Made by a program: the position numbers and the translations under genes. From Mucilaginibacter endophyticus (lineage in GTDB: Bacteria > Bacteroidota > Bacteroidia > Sphingobacteriales > Sphingobacteriaceae), in NCBI RefSeq assembly GCF_003351025.1, contig NZ_QPCG01000005.1, forward strand, positions 1 through 64,000: 64,000 nucleotides of DNA, given 5' to 3'. How positions within the stretch are numbered: position 1 is the first letter of the stretch; every line of letters begins with the position of its first letter. Positions 18,041 through 26,140 of the stretch are shown here, one piece after another. Below the pieces are notes generated by a model, which searched no databases, was not told the DNA's origin, and saw only the letters and a program-made list of their open reading frames with translations.

Positions 18041-18280
18041 ATGAAAGATATGCTAAATTTTAAGATCAAGGCCATAGCCGCTAACATCAGGCATACCAGG
18101 GAAGGACTAAATTATACCCAGGAATACCTTGCGGCCAAGTTAGGTATATCGCAAAATGCCTACAGTAAAATAGAATTAGGTTATACAAAAATAACCGTTG
18201 AAAGGCTGTTCCAAATAGCTTCAATTTTAGAAGTTGAGGTTGCAGGACTTATAAATACAGAAAAAACAGCTGCAGCCTAA
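18041..18280 (+). CDS. XRE-family HTH transcriptional regulator
   Basis: 79 residues, essentially one Cro/C1-type helix-turn-helix (IRHTREGLNYTQEYLAAKLG, then ISQNAYSKIELG). There is no sensor or oligomerisation domain. An in-frame ATG at 18050 could be the start instead. It lies alone between the terminator at 17791 and the HD gene; targets are unknown. Confidence 0.88.
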   Translation: MKDMLNFKIKAIAANIRHTREGLNYTQEYLAAKLGISQNAYSKIELGYTKITVERLFQIASILEVEVAGLINTEKTAAA

Positions 18281-18333
18281 GGTTTTATAAACAATCCTGC
18301 TGTTCCATCTTTTGCTTAGTATCTTTGCAAAAG

Positions 18334-18981
18334 ATGGAACACGATAAACTGATTGCCGCAACTGTTGATTTTGTACGCGATACCCTCAAAAATGCCGAAG
18401 GCGGCCACGACTGGTGGCACATTCATCGCGTTTGGACAAACGCAAAACTCATCAACCAGACAGAAAAAACTGATCAGCTTGTAATTGAACTTGCTGCATT
18501 ATTGCATGATATTGCCGATAGCAAGTTTCATAACGGCGATGAAGAGATTGGTCCGCGTACTGCCGGTAATTACCTGCAAAGCATGAATGTTGATGCTGGT
18601 GTTATTGAGCATGTGCAGCAGATCATCAGGCATATGTCGTTTAAAGCAAGCTTTGATAAAAAATCCTTCCATTCGCCCGAGCTGGAGGTTGTGCAGGATG
18701 CCGACAGGCTTGACGCCATTGGCGCTATTGGTATTGCCCGCGCCTTTACCTACGGTGGCTTTAAAGGACGGGAATTGTATAACCCGGAAATTGAACCCAA
18801 CCTTAACATGACCAAAGAAGAATACAAAAATACCACTGCGCCTACCATAAATCATTTTTACGAAAAGCTACTTTTGCTTAAGGATAAGATGAATACCCCC
18901 ACCGGGAAAGCGATTGCCGCGCAAAGGCACGCCTTTATGGAAGATTATTTGAAACAGTTTTTTGCAGAATGTGGTTCATAG
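18334..18981 (+). CDS. HD-domain phosphohydrolase
   Basis: 215 residues. Metal ligands: H in GGHDWWHIHRVW, the HD pair in AALLHDIADSKF, and the distal D in VVQDADRLDAIGAIG, the YedJ/YpgQ-like HD group that hydrolyses nucleotides or similar phosphoesters. A TATCTTTG -7 element at 18320-18327 ends 6 bp before the ATG at 18334, so the mRNA is nearly leaderless; this supports the ATG over an in-frame TTG at 18325. The substrate is not predictable. Confidence 0.9.
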   Translation: MEHDKLIAATVDFVRDTLKNAEGGHDWWHIHRVWTNAKLINQTEKTDQLVIELAALLHDIADSKFHNGDEEIGPRTAGNYLQSMNVDAGVIEHVQQIIRHMSFKASFDKKSFHSPELEVVQDADRLDAIGAIGIARAFTYGGFKGRELYNPEIEPNLNMTKEEYKNTTAPTINHFYEKLLLLKDKMNTPTGKAIAAQRHAFMEDYLKQFFAECGS

Positions 18982-19021
18982 TTAACGCGAAAGCTTACTT
19001 TTGCGCCAAATTTTGATACCC

Positions 19022-20329
19022 ATGAAGAAACTTATACTTACTATAATTCCGGTTTTAATGGTGGGCCTTGCTTTTGGCCAGGATACCGTTAAACGTCAGC
19101 GCTTTAATTTTCACTTCCAGCAAACTGTAATTACTCAGTACAAGCCATCGTTTCATGCCGATTATACCGGCGATAACAGCTTGCTTACAGGCGAAGAAAC
19201 TCAAAGCTCCATTACCACCACACTTTTTGGTGGTGCAAGGCTTTGGAAAGGTGCTGAGGCTTATTTTAACCCTGAACTGTCGGGTGGTTCGGGCCTGAGC
19301 AAAACCTTGGGGGCTGCCGGTTTTCCTAATGGCGAAACTTTTCGGGTAGGTGGTGCTGAGCCCAAGATCTATATAGCCCGTTTATATTTTACCCAAAATT
19401 TTGAATGGGGAAAGGAAAAAGATACCATCAGCGATGATGCAAACCAGTTGGCAGGTTTAAAAAGCAAACGCTATTTTTCGGTTACCGTAGGTAAATTTGG
19501 CATGGCCGATTTTTATGACGGCAATGAATTTAGCCATGATCCGCGTACGCAGTTTATGAACTGGAGTTTGATGGATAACGGCGCGTGGGATTATCCGGCC
19601 AATACCCGTGGTTATGTTTTAGGTGTACATACCGAATTAGGGCAACCAAACTGGACCTTGCGCTTCGCTTTCACCATGTCTACCACCACAGCTAATGGTG
19701 CCATTTGGGATCAGAAAATAGGTAAAGCCAACACCCAGACATTAGAATACGAAAAACGCTATACGCTTAACGGACAAAAAGGCACTTTTAGAATCCTCGG
19801 TTTCCGGAATAACGGAAAAATGGGTGATTATCGTCAGGCCATCGCCCTTAGTCCAAGTGCTCCTAATGTTGATACTACGCAAGCCTGGGGCAGGCACAAA
19901 TATGGTTTCGGTATCAGTGCCGACCAATATTTAACAAAAGATTTTGGCGTATTTGCCAAAGTAAGCTACAATAACGGCAAAACCGAAACCTGGTATTTCA
20001 CCGAAATTGACCGCTCGCTAAGTTTTGGCGGCGTACTTAAAGGTACCTCCTGGAGCCGTGGTGATGATGAATTGGGCCTGGCCTTTGTGGCTAATGGTAT
20101 CTCAAATGCTCATCGTGACTATCTTGCCGCCGGAGGCTATGGTTTCATTATTGGCGATGGTAAGCTAAACTACGGCACCGAGTTTATTGCAGAGCTCGAT
20201 TATAAGATAAACGCTTATCAAAAGAAATTCTGGATTACTCCAGGTTACCAGTTTTTGCTGAACCCGGCATATAATAGAGACAGAGGCCCTGTAAATGTGC
20301 TGTCGTTAAGGGCGCACGTTGAGTTTTAA
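19022..20329 (+). CDS. OprB-like carbohydrate porin / outer-membrane channel
   Basis: 435 residues from the ATG at 19022; an in-frame TTG at 19001 lies inside a likely -7 element (TACTTTTG, 18996-19003). A signal peptide (1-19, ending AFGQ) precedes a beta-barrel with alternating aromatic strands, ending in SLRAHVEF with the terminal Phe usual for outer-membrane proteins. Features such as ARLYFTQNFEWG and DPRTQFMNWSLMDNGAWDYP fit the carbohydrate-selective porin family. The substrate is unknown. Confidence 0.87.
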   Translation: MKKLILTIIPVLMVGLAFGQDTVKRQRFNFHFQQTVITQYKPSFHADYTGDNSLLTGEETQSSITTTLFGGARLWKGAEAYFNPELSGGSGLSKTLGAAGFPNGETFRVGGAEPKIYIARLYFTQNFEWGKEKDTISDDANQLAGLKSKRYFSVTVGKFGMADFYDGNEFSHDPRTQFMNWSLMDNGAWDYPANTRGYVLGVHTELGQPNWTLRFAFTMSTTTANGAIWDQKIGKANTQTLEYEKRYTLNGQKGTFRILGFRNNGKMGDYRQAIALSPSAPNVDTTQAWGRHKYGFGISADQYLTKDFGVFAKVSYNNGKTETWYFTEIDRSLSFGGVLKGTSWSRGDDELGLAFVANGISNAHRDYLAAGGYGFIIGDGKLNYGTEFIAELDYKINAYQKKFWITPGYQFLLNPAYNRDRGPVNVLSLRAHVEF

Positions 20330-20344
20330 TAGTGCGGTTGTTAA

Positions 20345-20377
20345 AGGCATATCCAGCTATTATATTTGGATATGCCT
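20345..20377 (+). promoter_or_regulatory. Inverted repeat with -7 element at the RAYT start
   Basis: AGGCATATCCA (20345-20355) and TGGATATGCCT (20367-20377) are perfect 11-bp inverted repeats. The right arm contains the ATG at 20372, and TATATTTG (20361-20368) lies between and partly in the arms. RNA read through from the porin gene would fold and bury the start codon, whereas RNA starting at this promoter would be leaderless and lack the left arm. Confidence 0.65.
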
Positions 20378-20836
20378 AATACCTATACTCAGTTATATAT
20401 TCATTTTGTTTTTGCGGTAAAATACCGCCAGGCTGTTATAAATCAGGAATGGGAAGCCAATCTTCATCGTTATATAACAGGGATTGTTCAAAACAATGGC
20501 CACAAGCTCATCGCTGTAAATTCCGTATCAGATCACCTTCATCTTTTTGTAGGATTAAATCCTAATCAATCCGTTTCTGAATTGATACGCCTTGTAAAAG
20601 GAGATAGTTCTGAATTTATAAACAAGGAAAGATATACCCCACGCAAATTTCAATGGCAGGAAGGATATGGTGCTTTCAGCAACAGTAATTCGCAAATTGA
20701 TGCTGTGGTAAAGTATATCTTAAATCAAAAACAGCATCATCTGAAAAGATCGTTCAAAGAGGAGTATCTGGATATTTTAAAAGATTATTCAGTAGAATAT
20801 GATGAGCGATATGTTTTTAAAGACCTGTTAGATTAG
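20372..20836 (+). CDS. REP-associated tyrosine transposase (RAYT, Y1/HUH, IS200-like)
   Basis: 154 residues. The Y1 transposase fold starts YTQLYIHFVFAVKYR; the HUH metal site is H55-L-H57 in SDHLHLFVG and the nucleophile is Y115 in VVKYILNQKQHH. Length and single Tyr fit the IS200/RAYT group. No tnpB accessory gene accompanies it. Directly downstream are seven GTAG-headed hairpins (20859-21322), the substrate type of RAYTs, so this is better called a domesticated RAYT than an intact IS200. The start is set by the -7 element at 20361-20368. Confidence 0.92.
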   Translation: MPNTYTQLYIHFVFAVKYRQAVINQEWEANLHRYITGIVQNNGHKLIAVNSVSDHLHLFVGLNPNQSVSELIRLVKGDSSEFINKERYTPRKFQWQEGYGAFSNSNSQIDAVVKYILNQKQHHLKRSFKEEYLDILKDYSVEYDERYVFKDLLD

Positions 20837-20858
20837 ATTTGCTTTTCCCCGGTTTTGG

Positions 20859-21322
20859 GTAGCCTCTACGAGGCAAAAGGATTTTGTTTCATGTCTTTCT
20901 ACAAATAGGTAGCCCCTAATGGGGCATTTTTAACGCAATACAATTTATGCTGATTGTTTCGCCCGACCTGTTTCGTCATTAAGAATTTACTGAAATCAAG
21001 TAATAAGAGATAGATTGATTCCTTCTCTTTCGTTGTGTAGCCTCTACAAGGCAAAGGATTTATTTTGGTGTTTTTCTACAAACAAGTAGCCCCAAATAGG
21101 GCATTTTTAATTTGATATAATTTATGATGATTGTTCGCCTAACCTGTTTCGTTATTAAGAATTTACTGGAATCAAGTAATAAGAGATAGAAAGAGGCGTG
21201 TTTAAAGCAACAAACCGCCTCGTAGAGTGAGGGGGATTTATTAAAGCGACAGATTGCCTCGTAGAGGCTACCTGTTTGTAGAAAAAGAATGCCCCCAATC
21301 TTTTTTGCTCCAAAGGAGCTAC
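20859..21322. repeat. REP array: seven GTAG-headed hairpins next to the RAYT
   Basis: Plus-oriented units at 20859-20874 (GTAGCCTCTACGAGGC), 20909-20925 (GTAGCCCCTAATGGGGC), 21037-21052 and 21086-21102. Minus-oriented units are at 21256-21271, 21307-21322 (GTAGCTCCTTTGGAGC read on minus) and a degenerate one at 21217-21235. Each has GTA(G) followed by a 4-5 bp stem. The pairs at 20859/20909 and 21037/21086 sit in a direct repeat with a 177-178 bp period. The flank TTCTACAAA precedes several units. The head-to-head layout resembles BIMEs. Confidence 0.85.
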
Positions 21323-21364
21323 CCACTCACCAGGTGATGGGGTTTTCCACCACTATCGTCAACG

Positions 21365-21403
21365 AAAAAGCCGCATCATAATATAAATGACGCGGCTTTT
21401 TAT
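21365..21403 (-). terminator. Terminator of the HIT gene
   Basis: AAAAAGCCGC and GCGGCTTTTT form the stem around an AT-rich loop, 17 bp past the HIT stop codon at 21421. It also separates that gene from the REP array. Confidence 0.72.
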
Positions 21404-21420
21404 TAAAACGCTTTCAATTA

Positions 21421-21813
21421 TTATCCAATTGCCTGCCTGATCCGCTCGGCGGTGGCATTAAATTGCTCCGGTGTAAATTTTTGTTTAGGGAGCGAAAAAT
21501 TGATACTGCTCATATCATTCATCGGTATAAGATGGATATGCGCATGTGGTACATCCAAACCCATAACCGCTATACCAACCCGCGGACAAGGAACGGCCTC
21601 TTTTAAGCCGATAGCTACCTTCTTTGCAAATAGCTGTAAGCCGGTATAAGTTTCATCGTCCAGATCAAAAAGGTAATCGACCTCTTTTTTAGGGATCACC
21701 AGCAGGTGACCTTCCGTAAGCGGAAAAATATCCAGAAAAGCCAAAAACTCATCGTTCTCGGCTACTTTGTAAGCGGGAATCTCGCCCGCAACTATTTTTG
21801 AAAAGATGGTCAT
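21421..21813 (-). CDS. HIT-family nucleotide hydrolase
   Basis: 130 residues with the signature HAHIHL near residues 90-95 (GLDVPHAHIHLIP) and the N-terminal TIFSKIVAGEIPAYKV typical of the HinT/PKCI branch. This group usually cleaves nucleoside phosphoramidates or AMP conjugates. The gene lies downstream of greA on the same strand, 120 bp away, a common pairing in Bacteroidetes. Confidence 0.93.
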   Translation of the reverse strand: MTIFSKIVAGEIPAYKVAENDEFLAFLDIFPLTEGHLLVIPKKEVDYLFDLDDETYTGLQLFAKKVAIGLKEAVPCPRVGIAVMGLDVPHAHIHLIPMNDMSSINFSLPKQKFTPEQFNATAERIRQAIG

Positions 21814-21933
21814 GGATGGTGAATGGTTGATTATGTTGATTGGGTGAGTAGTTTCGTTGGATGTTGTAAAGTAAGTGGCTGATTATGAAAATGGAATAAA
21901 ACTATTCTCCTAATCAACCACTCACCTAAATTA

Positions 21934-22407
21934 CTACCTGCTTATCTCCAGAATTTCGAATTCGATTTTACCTGCAGGTACGGTAATTTCGGTTCTTTCA
22001 CCAACCTTTTTGCCAAGCAGGCCTTTTGCTATTGGTGATGCTACTGAAATTTTACCGGTTTTCAGATCGGCTTCGCTCTCTGATACCAGTTGATAGCTCA
22101 TGGTTGCACCGTTTTTCAGGTTTTTAATCTTCACAACGGATAAAGCCAGTACTTTTGAAGTATCTATTTTTGATTCATCAAGCAGGCGGGCATTTGCTAA
22201 TGTTTCCTGCATTTGCGCAATTTTAGCCTCGTGCAAGCCCTGTGCTTCTTTTGCCGCGTCGTACTCGGCATTTTCCGAAAGGTCACCTTTGTCGCGTGCC
22301 TCAGCAATAGCTTTTGATATATCGGCACGGCCGGTTGTTTTTAATCTTTGTAGTTCTTCTTTTAATTTCTCTATACCGTCTTTAGTATAGTATGATACCT
22401 CTGCCAT
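21934..22407 (-). CDS. greA: Transcription elongation factor GreA
   Basis: 157 residues, the full family length. The N-terminal coiled coil (GIEKLKEELQRLKTTGRADI; ARDKGDLSENAEYDAAKEAQ) carries the acidic tip residues that reach the RNA polymerase secondary channel, and the C-terminal FKBP-like domain ends KIEFEILEISR. It stimulates cleavage of backtracked RNA. A long hairpin-forming leader lies upstream. Confidence 0.96.
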   Translation of the reverse strand: MAEVSYYTKDGIEKLKEELQRLKTTGRADISKAIAEARDKGDLSENAEYDAAKEAQGLHEAKIAQMQETLANARLLDESKIDTSKVLALSVVKIKNLKNGATMSYQLVSESEADLKTGKISVASPIAKGLLGKKVGERTEITVPAGKIEFEILEISR

Positions 22408-22791
22408 AACGCAAAAATTAATTAATATTCATTCTGTTGGTCATCCAAAAAAAACCGCCCTTCCCTATTTTAAGAAAGGACGCAACGCTTATAAAAGCAA
22501 ACAAGACTATATAAGTCCGCAGCTTACATAGTCTTGCTTTTTTGGTATTTAACGAAGATAAGTGATTTAAGTTTTATTATCCAAATTTTTTTAGGGAGGA
22601 ATTTTCAATCAAACTAATGGCCTGTAACATGTTAACAGGTAATGTACAACAACTCAAAACTCTAATTGCTACCTCCTTACCCGTTTGGCTTTTTGTTAAG
22701 CAGTGCAAGTGTGAATATCAGTTGATGGTATCTTTCGTTTGAATATGAAAGCTTTAATATATTTGTTCCGGTTCGCTAAGCCTTATTATCC
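22408..22791. other. Divergent region upstream of greA
   Basis: 384 bp between greA and the membrane-protein gene. A hairpin CAAGACTAT/ATAGTCTTG lies near 22508-22545. A TATATTTG -7 element at 22758-22765 sits 26 bp before the ATG at 22792. No RNA gene was recognised. Confidence 0.5.
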
Positions 22792-23745
22792 ATGCCTGAT
22801 TTAAAAATCAAGTTTAGACGTATTTTTTTACCCCATTTACTGATCTTCACTGGCTTTATAATTGGATATACTCTTTTACATTGGCTGGTAATAGCCCGGT
22901 TTGAAGCTTTTGAACCTACCGAAAGAATATCAGCGATAGCTATTCCGGCTATTTTATGCTGGCTGCCTGTGCTACTTATATGGCGCTTGCCCGGGATACA
23001 TTTACTTAAGCCCGAAGCGCAAGAGGGATATCCATTAATTCCTTACTATATGGTTATTTTGGCTTGCTTGCTCATACCAACAATATTTGCTCAATATTAT
23101 ATTGGTGCAGCCGCCGGAAAACTTAAAGTTTCAAATCATATAAACAGGGTTACTGATAAGCCGCTTGCCAAATACTATAAATTATCAAATGTTTATATAG
23201 ACAGGCAGCATAGTTCTTTTCAATGTAACACCTTTATAACAACCAACGAGCGGACTAAACAAAGAGCTTCAAATCTTAATATTAACGTATATTTTGTTTG
23301 CCCCATTTACGACGGCTCAACTAAAGCAGAGTACGATACTGTTTTAAATAGCTTAAATAGGCCGGTTTGTTGGTTTGGACAAGAATACGAAGAAGTTGTA
23401 AGTGCAGGAAAAGAAGACGGTTACAATAACCGGCAAATACAAGATTTTATTAACGATGCTACCCGCCGTTTCAAAGGAAAAGAGCAACCTGTGTTTAATT
23501 ATATGGAACGGATGTATAACAACGGATCATATCAAGCATATCTTGCCGCTGTCAACAAGCAACTTGCAGCTCCGCTTAACGATGCAATCATTTTTGAAGG
23601 TCGGGAGGTCCCTTATCAGCAACGATTTAATCTTAGCTTGTTGATGGCAATTGTAAGTTATGTCATTACCAATATTATCTGGCTTGTGTTGATATCAAAT
23701 ACGTCATTAAAAGAAAATGAAAATGCTGACTCAAAGCAGTATTAA
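22792..23745 (+). CDS. Membrane protein of unknown function
   Basis: 317 residues with three N-terminal hydrophobic segments (about 12-32, 47-64, 82-102), a soluble middle (about 105-285) and one C-terminal segment (about 287-305). The N-terminus (HLLIFTGFIIGYTLLHWLVI) reminds me of the non-catalytic front part of some Sphingobacteriaceae rhomboid-family proteins, but there is no rhomboid GxSG or catalytic His here. It could be a rhomboid-less relative. The family is not firmly recognised. Confidence 0.7.
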   Translation: MPDLKIKFRRIFLPHLLIFTGFIIGYTLLHWLVIARFEAFEPTERISAIAIPAILCWLPVLLIWRLPGIHLLKPEAQEGYPLIPYYMVILACLLIPTIFAQYYIGAAAGKLKVSNHINRVTDKPLAKYYKLSNVYIDRQHSSFQCNTFITTNERTKQRASNLNINVYFVCPIYDGSTKAEYDTVLNSLNRPVCWFGQEYEEVVSAGKEDGYNNRQIQDFINDATRRFKGKEQPVFNYMERMYNNGSYQAYLAAVNKQLAAPLNDAIIFEGREVPYQQRFNLSLLMAIVSYVITNIIWLVLISNTSLKENENADSKQY

Positions 23746-23844
23746 ATACAGATAATATTATCCATGGTGCTTCTGCCTATCCTTATTACAATCAAACCTG
23801 ATCTCATTTCTTATTCTTTCGCTCAGCAAATTATTCTAATGTCA

Positions 23845-25089
23845 TTAATGATTTAGGTATTGCTTGATCTGCTCAATGTTCCTGTTCATTGTAGCCTTGT
23901 CATTTGCAGATGTGGCCAGCTTCATGGCCGTTTGGTAATGTTGTAATGCTTTTTGATTATCCACATCAGTATACAAATTACCCAATAGCGAGTAATAAAA
24001 ATGGTTATTGTTGAGGTTTAACTTTTCTGCCTCGGCTATCGCGGCGGGCTTGCCGTTGGTTTTGGCAAGGGCGAAGGTGCGGTTTAAGGCGGCTATAGGC
24101 GAATATTCCATAATAAGCAGGTTGTTATATAGCTGCAAAATATTTTCCCATTTTTCGGGCGTATCTTCCTTAATGGTATGCCAATAGGCGATGCCCGCTT
24201 CAAGATGATATTTGGTGATAACTGTTCCGGTTGATGCCTGGTTTAGATGGTAGATACCTTTATTAATCAAATTCCTGTCCCAAAGCGATTCGTCCTGATC
24301 CTCATACAGGATCATGGTGCCATTGTCATTAGTGCGGGCCTCAAAGCGTGAGGCATGGAAACACATCAAGGCAAACAGGGCGTTCACTGCCGGGGTATTG
24401 GTAGCCGGGTTTTCGATAAGCTGATAATTGAGCCGCATAGCTTCGGCACAAAGGTCATGACGGAGCGTGATATTTTGAGAGATAGAATAATATCCTTCCG
24501 AAAATAACAGGTAGATGGTTGTCAAAACGGTTTCCAGCCGGTTGCCTATCTCGTTCAAGGTTGGCTGTTTGATTTGGATACCGGCTTCCTTCAGTTTATC
24601 TTTAGCGCGGTTTATCCGTTTGTAAATAACCTCTTTGTTTGCTAAAAAGGCATCGGTAATTTCCTGGATCCCAAAACCGCAAAGCAAATTAAGGGCAAGT
24701 GCCACCTGTGATTCGGCGGAGATCGCTGGGTTACAAACCGTAAACATCATGGCCAGCTGGCTATCGGCAATGTTTTTGGTGGATAGGTCTATCTCTATTT
24801 CGCCGGTACTATCGGTAGTATATTTTATTTCGGGCGAAAGCTTTTGCTTAAAAATGGTGTCCCGTTTCAGATAGTTTTTGGTTTTATTTTTTGCAACCGT
24901 GTAAAGCCAGGCCGTAGGGTTATCAGGTAAACCTTTCAGGCTCCAGTTTTCGGTGGCCGACAGAAAAGTATCACTTACAATATCCTCGGCAATTTCAATA
25001 TGTTCGATACCGAAAAGCCGGCAAAGTACTGCCACTATTTTACGATACTCGGTACGGAACAGGTGAGGTAAAAGCTCTTTAGGTTGCAT
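23845..25089 (-). CDS. ECF sigma factor with long C-terminal extension (ECF42/DUF6596 type)
   Basis: 414 residues from the ATG at 25089 (an in-frame start at 25113 adds 8). Sigma region 2 includes EIAEDIVSDTFLSATENWSL and WLYTVAKNKTKNYLKR; region 4 is near 120-185 (GFGIQEITDAFLANKEVIYK). The remainder is a helical extension with TPR-like repeats (LLIMEYSPIAALNRTFALAK; YYSLLGNLYTDV). Such sigmas lack an anti-sigma factor, and the extension controls activity. The adjacent YCII/DGPF gene is the hallmark partner of this group. Confidence 0.93.
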   Translation of the reverse strand: MQPKELLPHLFRTEYRKIVAVLCRLFGIEHIEIAEDIVSDTFLSATENWSLKGLPDNPTAWLYTVAKNKTKNYLKRDTIFKQKLSPEIKYTTDSTGEIEIDLSTKNIADSQLAMMFTVCNPAISAESQVALALNLLCGFGIQEITDAFLANKEVIYKRINRAKDKLKEAGIQIKQPTLNEIGNRLETVLTTIYLLFSEGYYSISQNITLRHDLCAEAMRLNYQLIENPATNTPAVNALFALMCFHASRFEARTNDNGTMILYEDQDESLWDRNLINKGIYHLNQASTGTVITKYHLEAGIAYWHTIKEDTPEKWENILQLYNNLLIMEYSPIAALNRTFALAKTNGKPAAIAEAEKLNLNNNHFYYSLLGNLYTDVDNQKALQHYQTAMKLATSANDKATMNRNIEQIKQYLNH

Positions 25090-25134
25090 AGGTAAATAAA
25101 AATGCCTTTGCAAAAGTACAAAGGCATTCTTGGT

Positions 25135-25479
25135 TTATACAGTAGGCACAGCCATTCGTACCTCAACGGTAGCTCCCCATTGTAATACCGGGCAACCTTT
25201 GGCAATCTCAACAGCATCGTCATAATTTTCGGCCCTGATCATTAACAGGCCGCCTATAGATTCCTTAATTTCGGCATAAGGACCATTGATCACTGTATTT
25301 TGTTTGATCACCCTGCCATCGCCATCCCAGCGTTTGGGTGGAGCAACCAGTTTATTTTGGGCCGCGATGCCGCCTATCCAATCCTGGAAGGGTTTAATTG
25401 CCGCCTGCATTTGCTCTGGAGAAGGGCTGGCATCCTTACTTTTCAAATCCCTGTGGATCACTAACAAAAACTCATTCAT
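25135..25479 (-). CDS. YCII/DGPF-domain protein
   Basis: 114 residues, a single YCII-related domain: MNEFLLVIHRDLKS, then KRWDGDGRVIKQNTVINGPY (the DGPF-type motif is NGPYAEIKE), and GCPVLQWGATVEVR. It is encoded directly upstream of the ECF sigma factor. The genetic association is well known in this ECF group, but the molecular role is not settled. Confidence 0.9.
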   Translation of the reverse strand: MNEFLLVIHRDLKSKDASPSPEQMQAAIKPFQDWIGGIAAQNKLVAPPKRWDGDGRVIKQNTVINGPYAEIKESIGGLLMIRAENYDDAVEIAKGCPVLQWGATVEVRMAVPTV

Positions 25480-25512
25480 AAGGCTATGTTTTAATTTGTT
25501 AATATAGGTTGT

Positions 25513-25965
25513 TTATGCATACTGACCAACCTGGTAAGTACCCGGAGTATTTGGGAACGACAGGTTGATGCGGTTCCAGGTGTTAATGGTTGTAACGGCC
25601 ATGGTAAGGTCAACCAACTCTTCATCGCTAAACTGTGCTTTAGCGGTAGCGTATACGGTATCACTTACATGGCAGGCGGTAACGGCCTCCGCCCAGGCAA
25701 AAGCCGCCCTTTCACGGTCTGTATAGTATGGCGACTCTTCCCAGGCGCTTAATCCATATAAGCGTTGTTCGGTTTCGCCCTTTGCACGTGCATCTTTATA
25801 ATGCATATCAAGGCAGTAAGCGCATTTATTAATTTGTGATACCCTGAAATTTACCAATTCAAGAAGCGCTGCTTCAAGTGATGATTTTTTGATATAAGCT
25901 CCCATGGCAAATAATGGTTTAAGGGCGTTCTGTCCTTTTTCCCACATGCTCAATCTTTTTTCCAT
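25513..25965 (-). CDS. Carboxymuconolactone decarboxylase / AhpD-like protein
   Basis: 150 residues. The CMD core is VNFRVSQINKCAYCLDMHYK, with the CxxC plus downstream His motif of AhpD-like peroxidase-linked proteins. It is 33 bp upstream of the YCII gene on the same strand, forming a CMD-YCII-sigma unit. Likely a redox or alkylhydroperoxidase-type enzyme; the substrate is unknown. Confidence 0.92.
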   Translation of the reverse strand: MEKRLSMWEKGQNALKPLFAMGAYIKKSSLEAALLELVNFRVSQINKCAYCLDMHYKDARAKGETEQRLYGLSAWEESPYYTDRERAAFAWAEAVTACHVSDTVYATAKAQFSDEELVDLTMAVTTINTWNRINLSFPNTPGTYQVGQYA

Positions 25966-26140
25966 TTTGTTTTAAAATTTATGTTGTTAAAACCGAATGA
26001 CAACCATGGTTTGCAGATTGGACAAAATGGGGAAAAAATATTTTATTTTTTTCATCGGCATAAAATTCGGGTCTTTTATCCGGCAGATTTTTGTTTATTT
26101 AGCAAATCAGGTTCCTGCATCTAACCTGGATAATATCAAC

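Noticed and set aside
20859..21190. Possible CRISPR array (direct repeats with a period of 177 bp)
   Set aside because: Only two units, each long and with palindromic GTAG hairpins, no spacers of regular 30-40 bp and no cas genes.
21060..21326. 88-codon open frame on the minus strand
   Set aside because: It runs through the REP hairpins; its repetitive protein (PSLYEAVCCF, SLYEAICRF) comes from the REP copies.
22508..22545. Hairpin CAAGACTAT/ATAGTCTTG followed by CTTTTTT as a plus-strand terminator
   Set aside because: No plus-strand gene ends upstream of it; it may be a leader structure of greA, but no known riboswitch was recognised.
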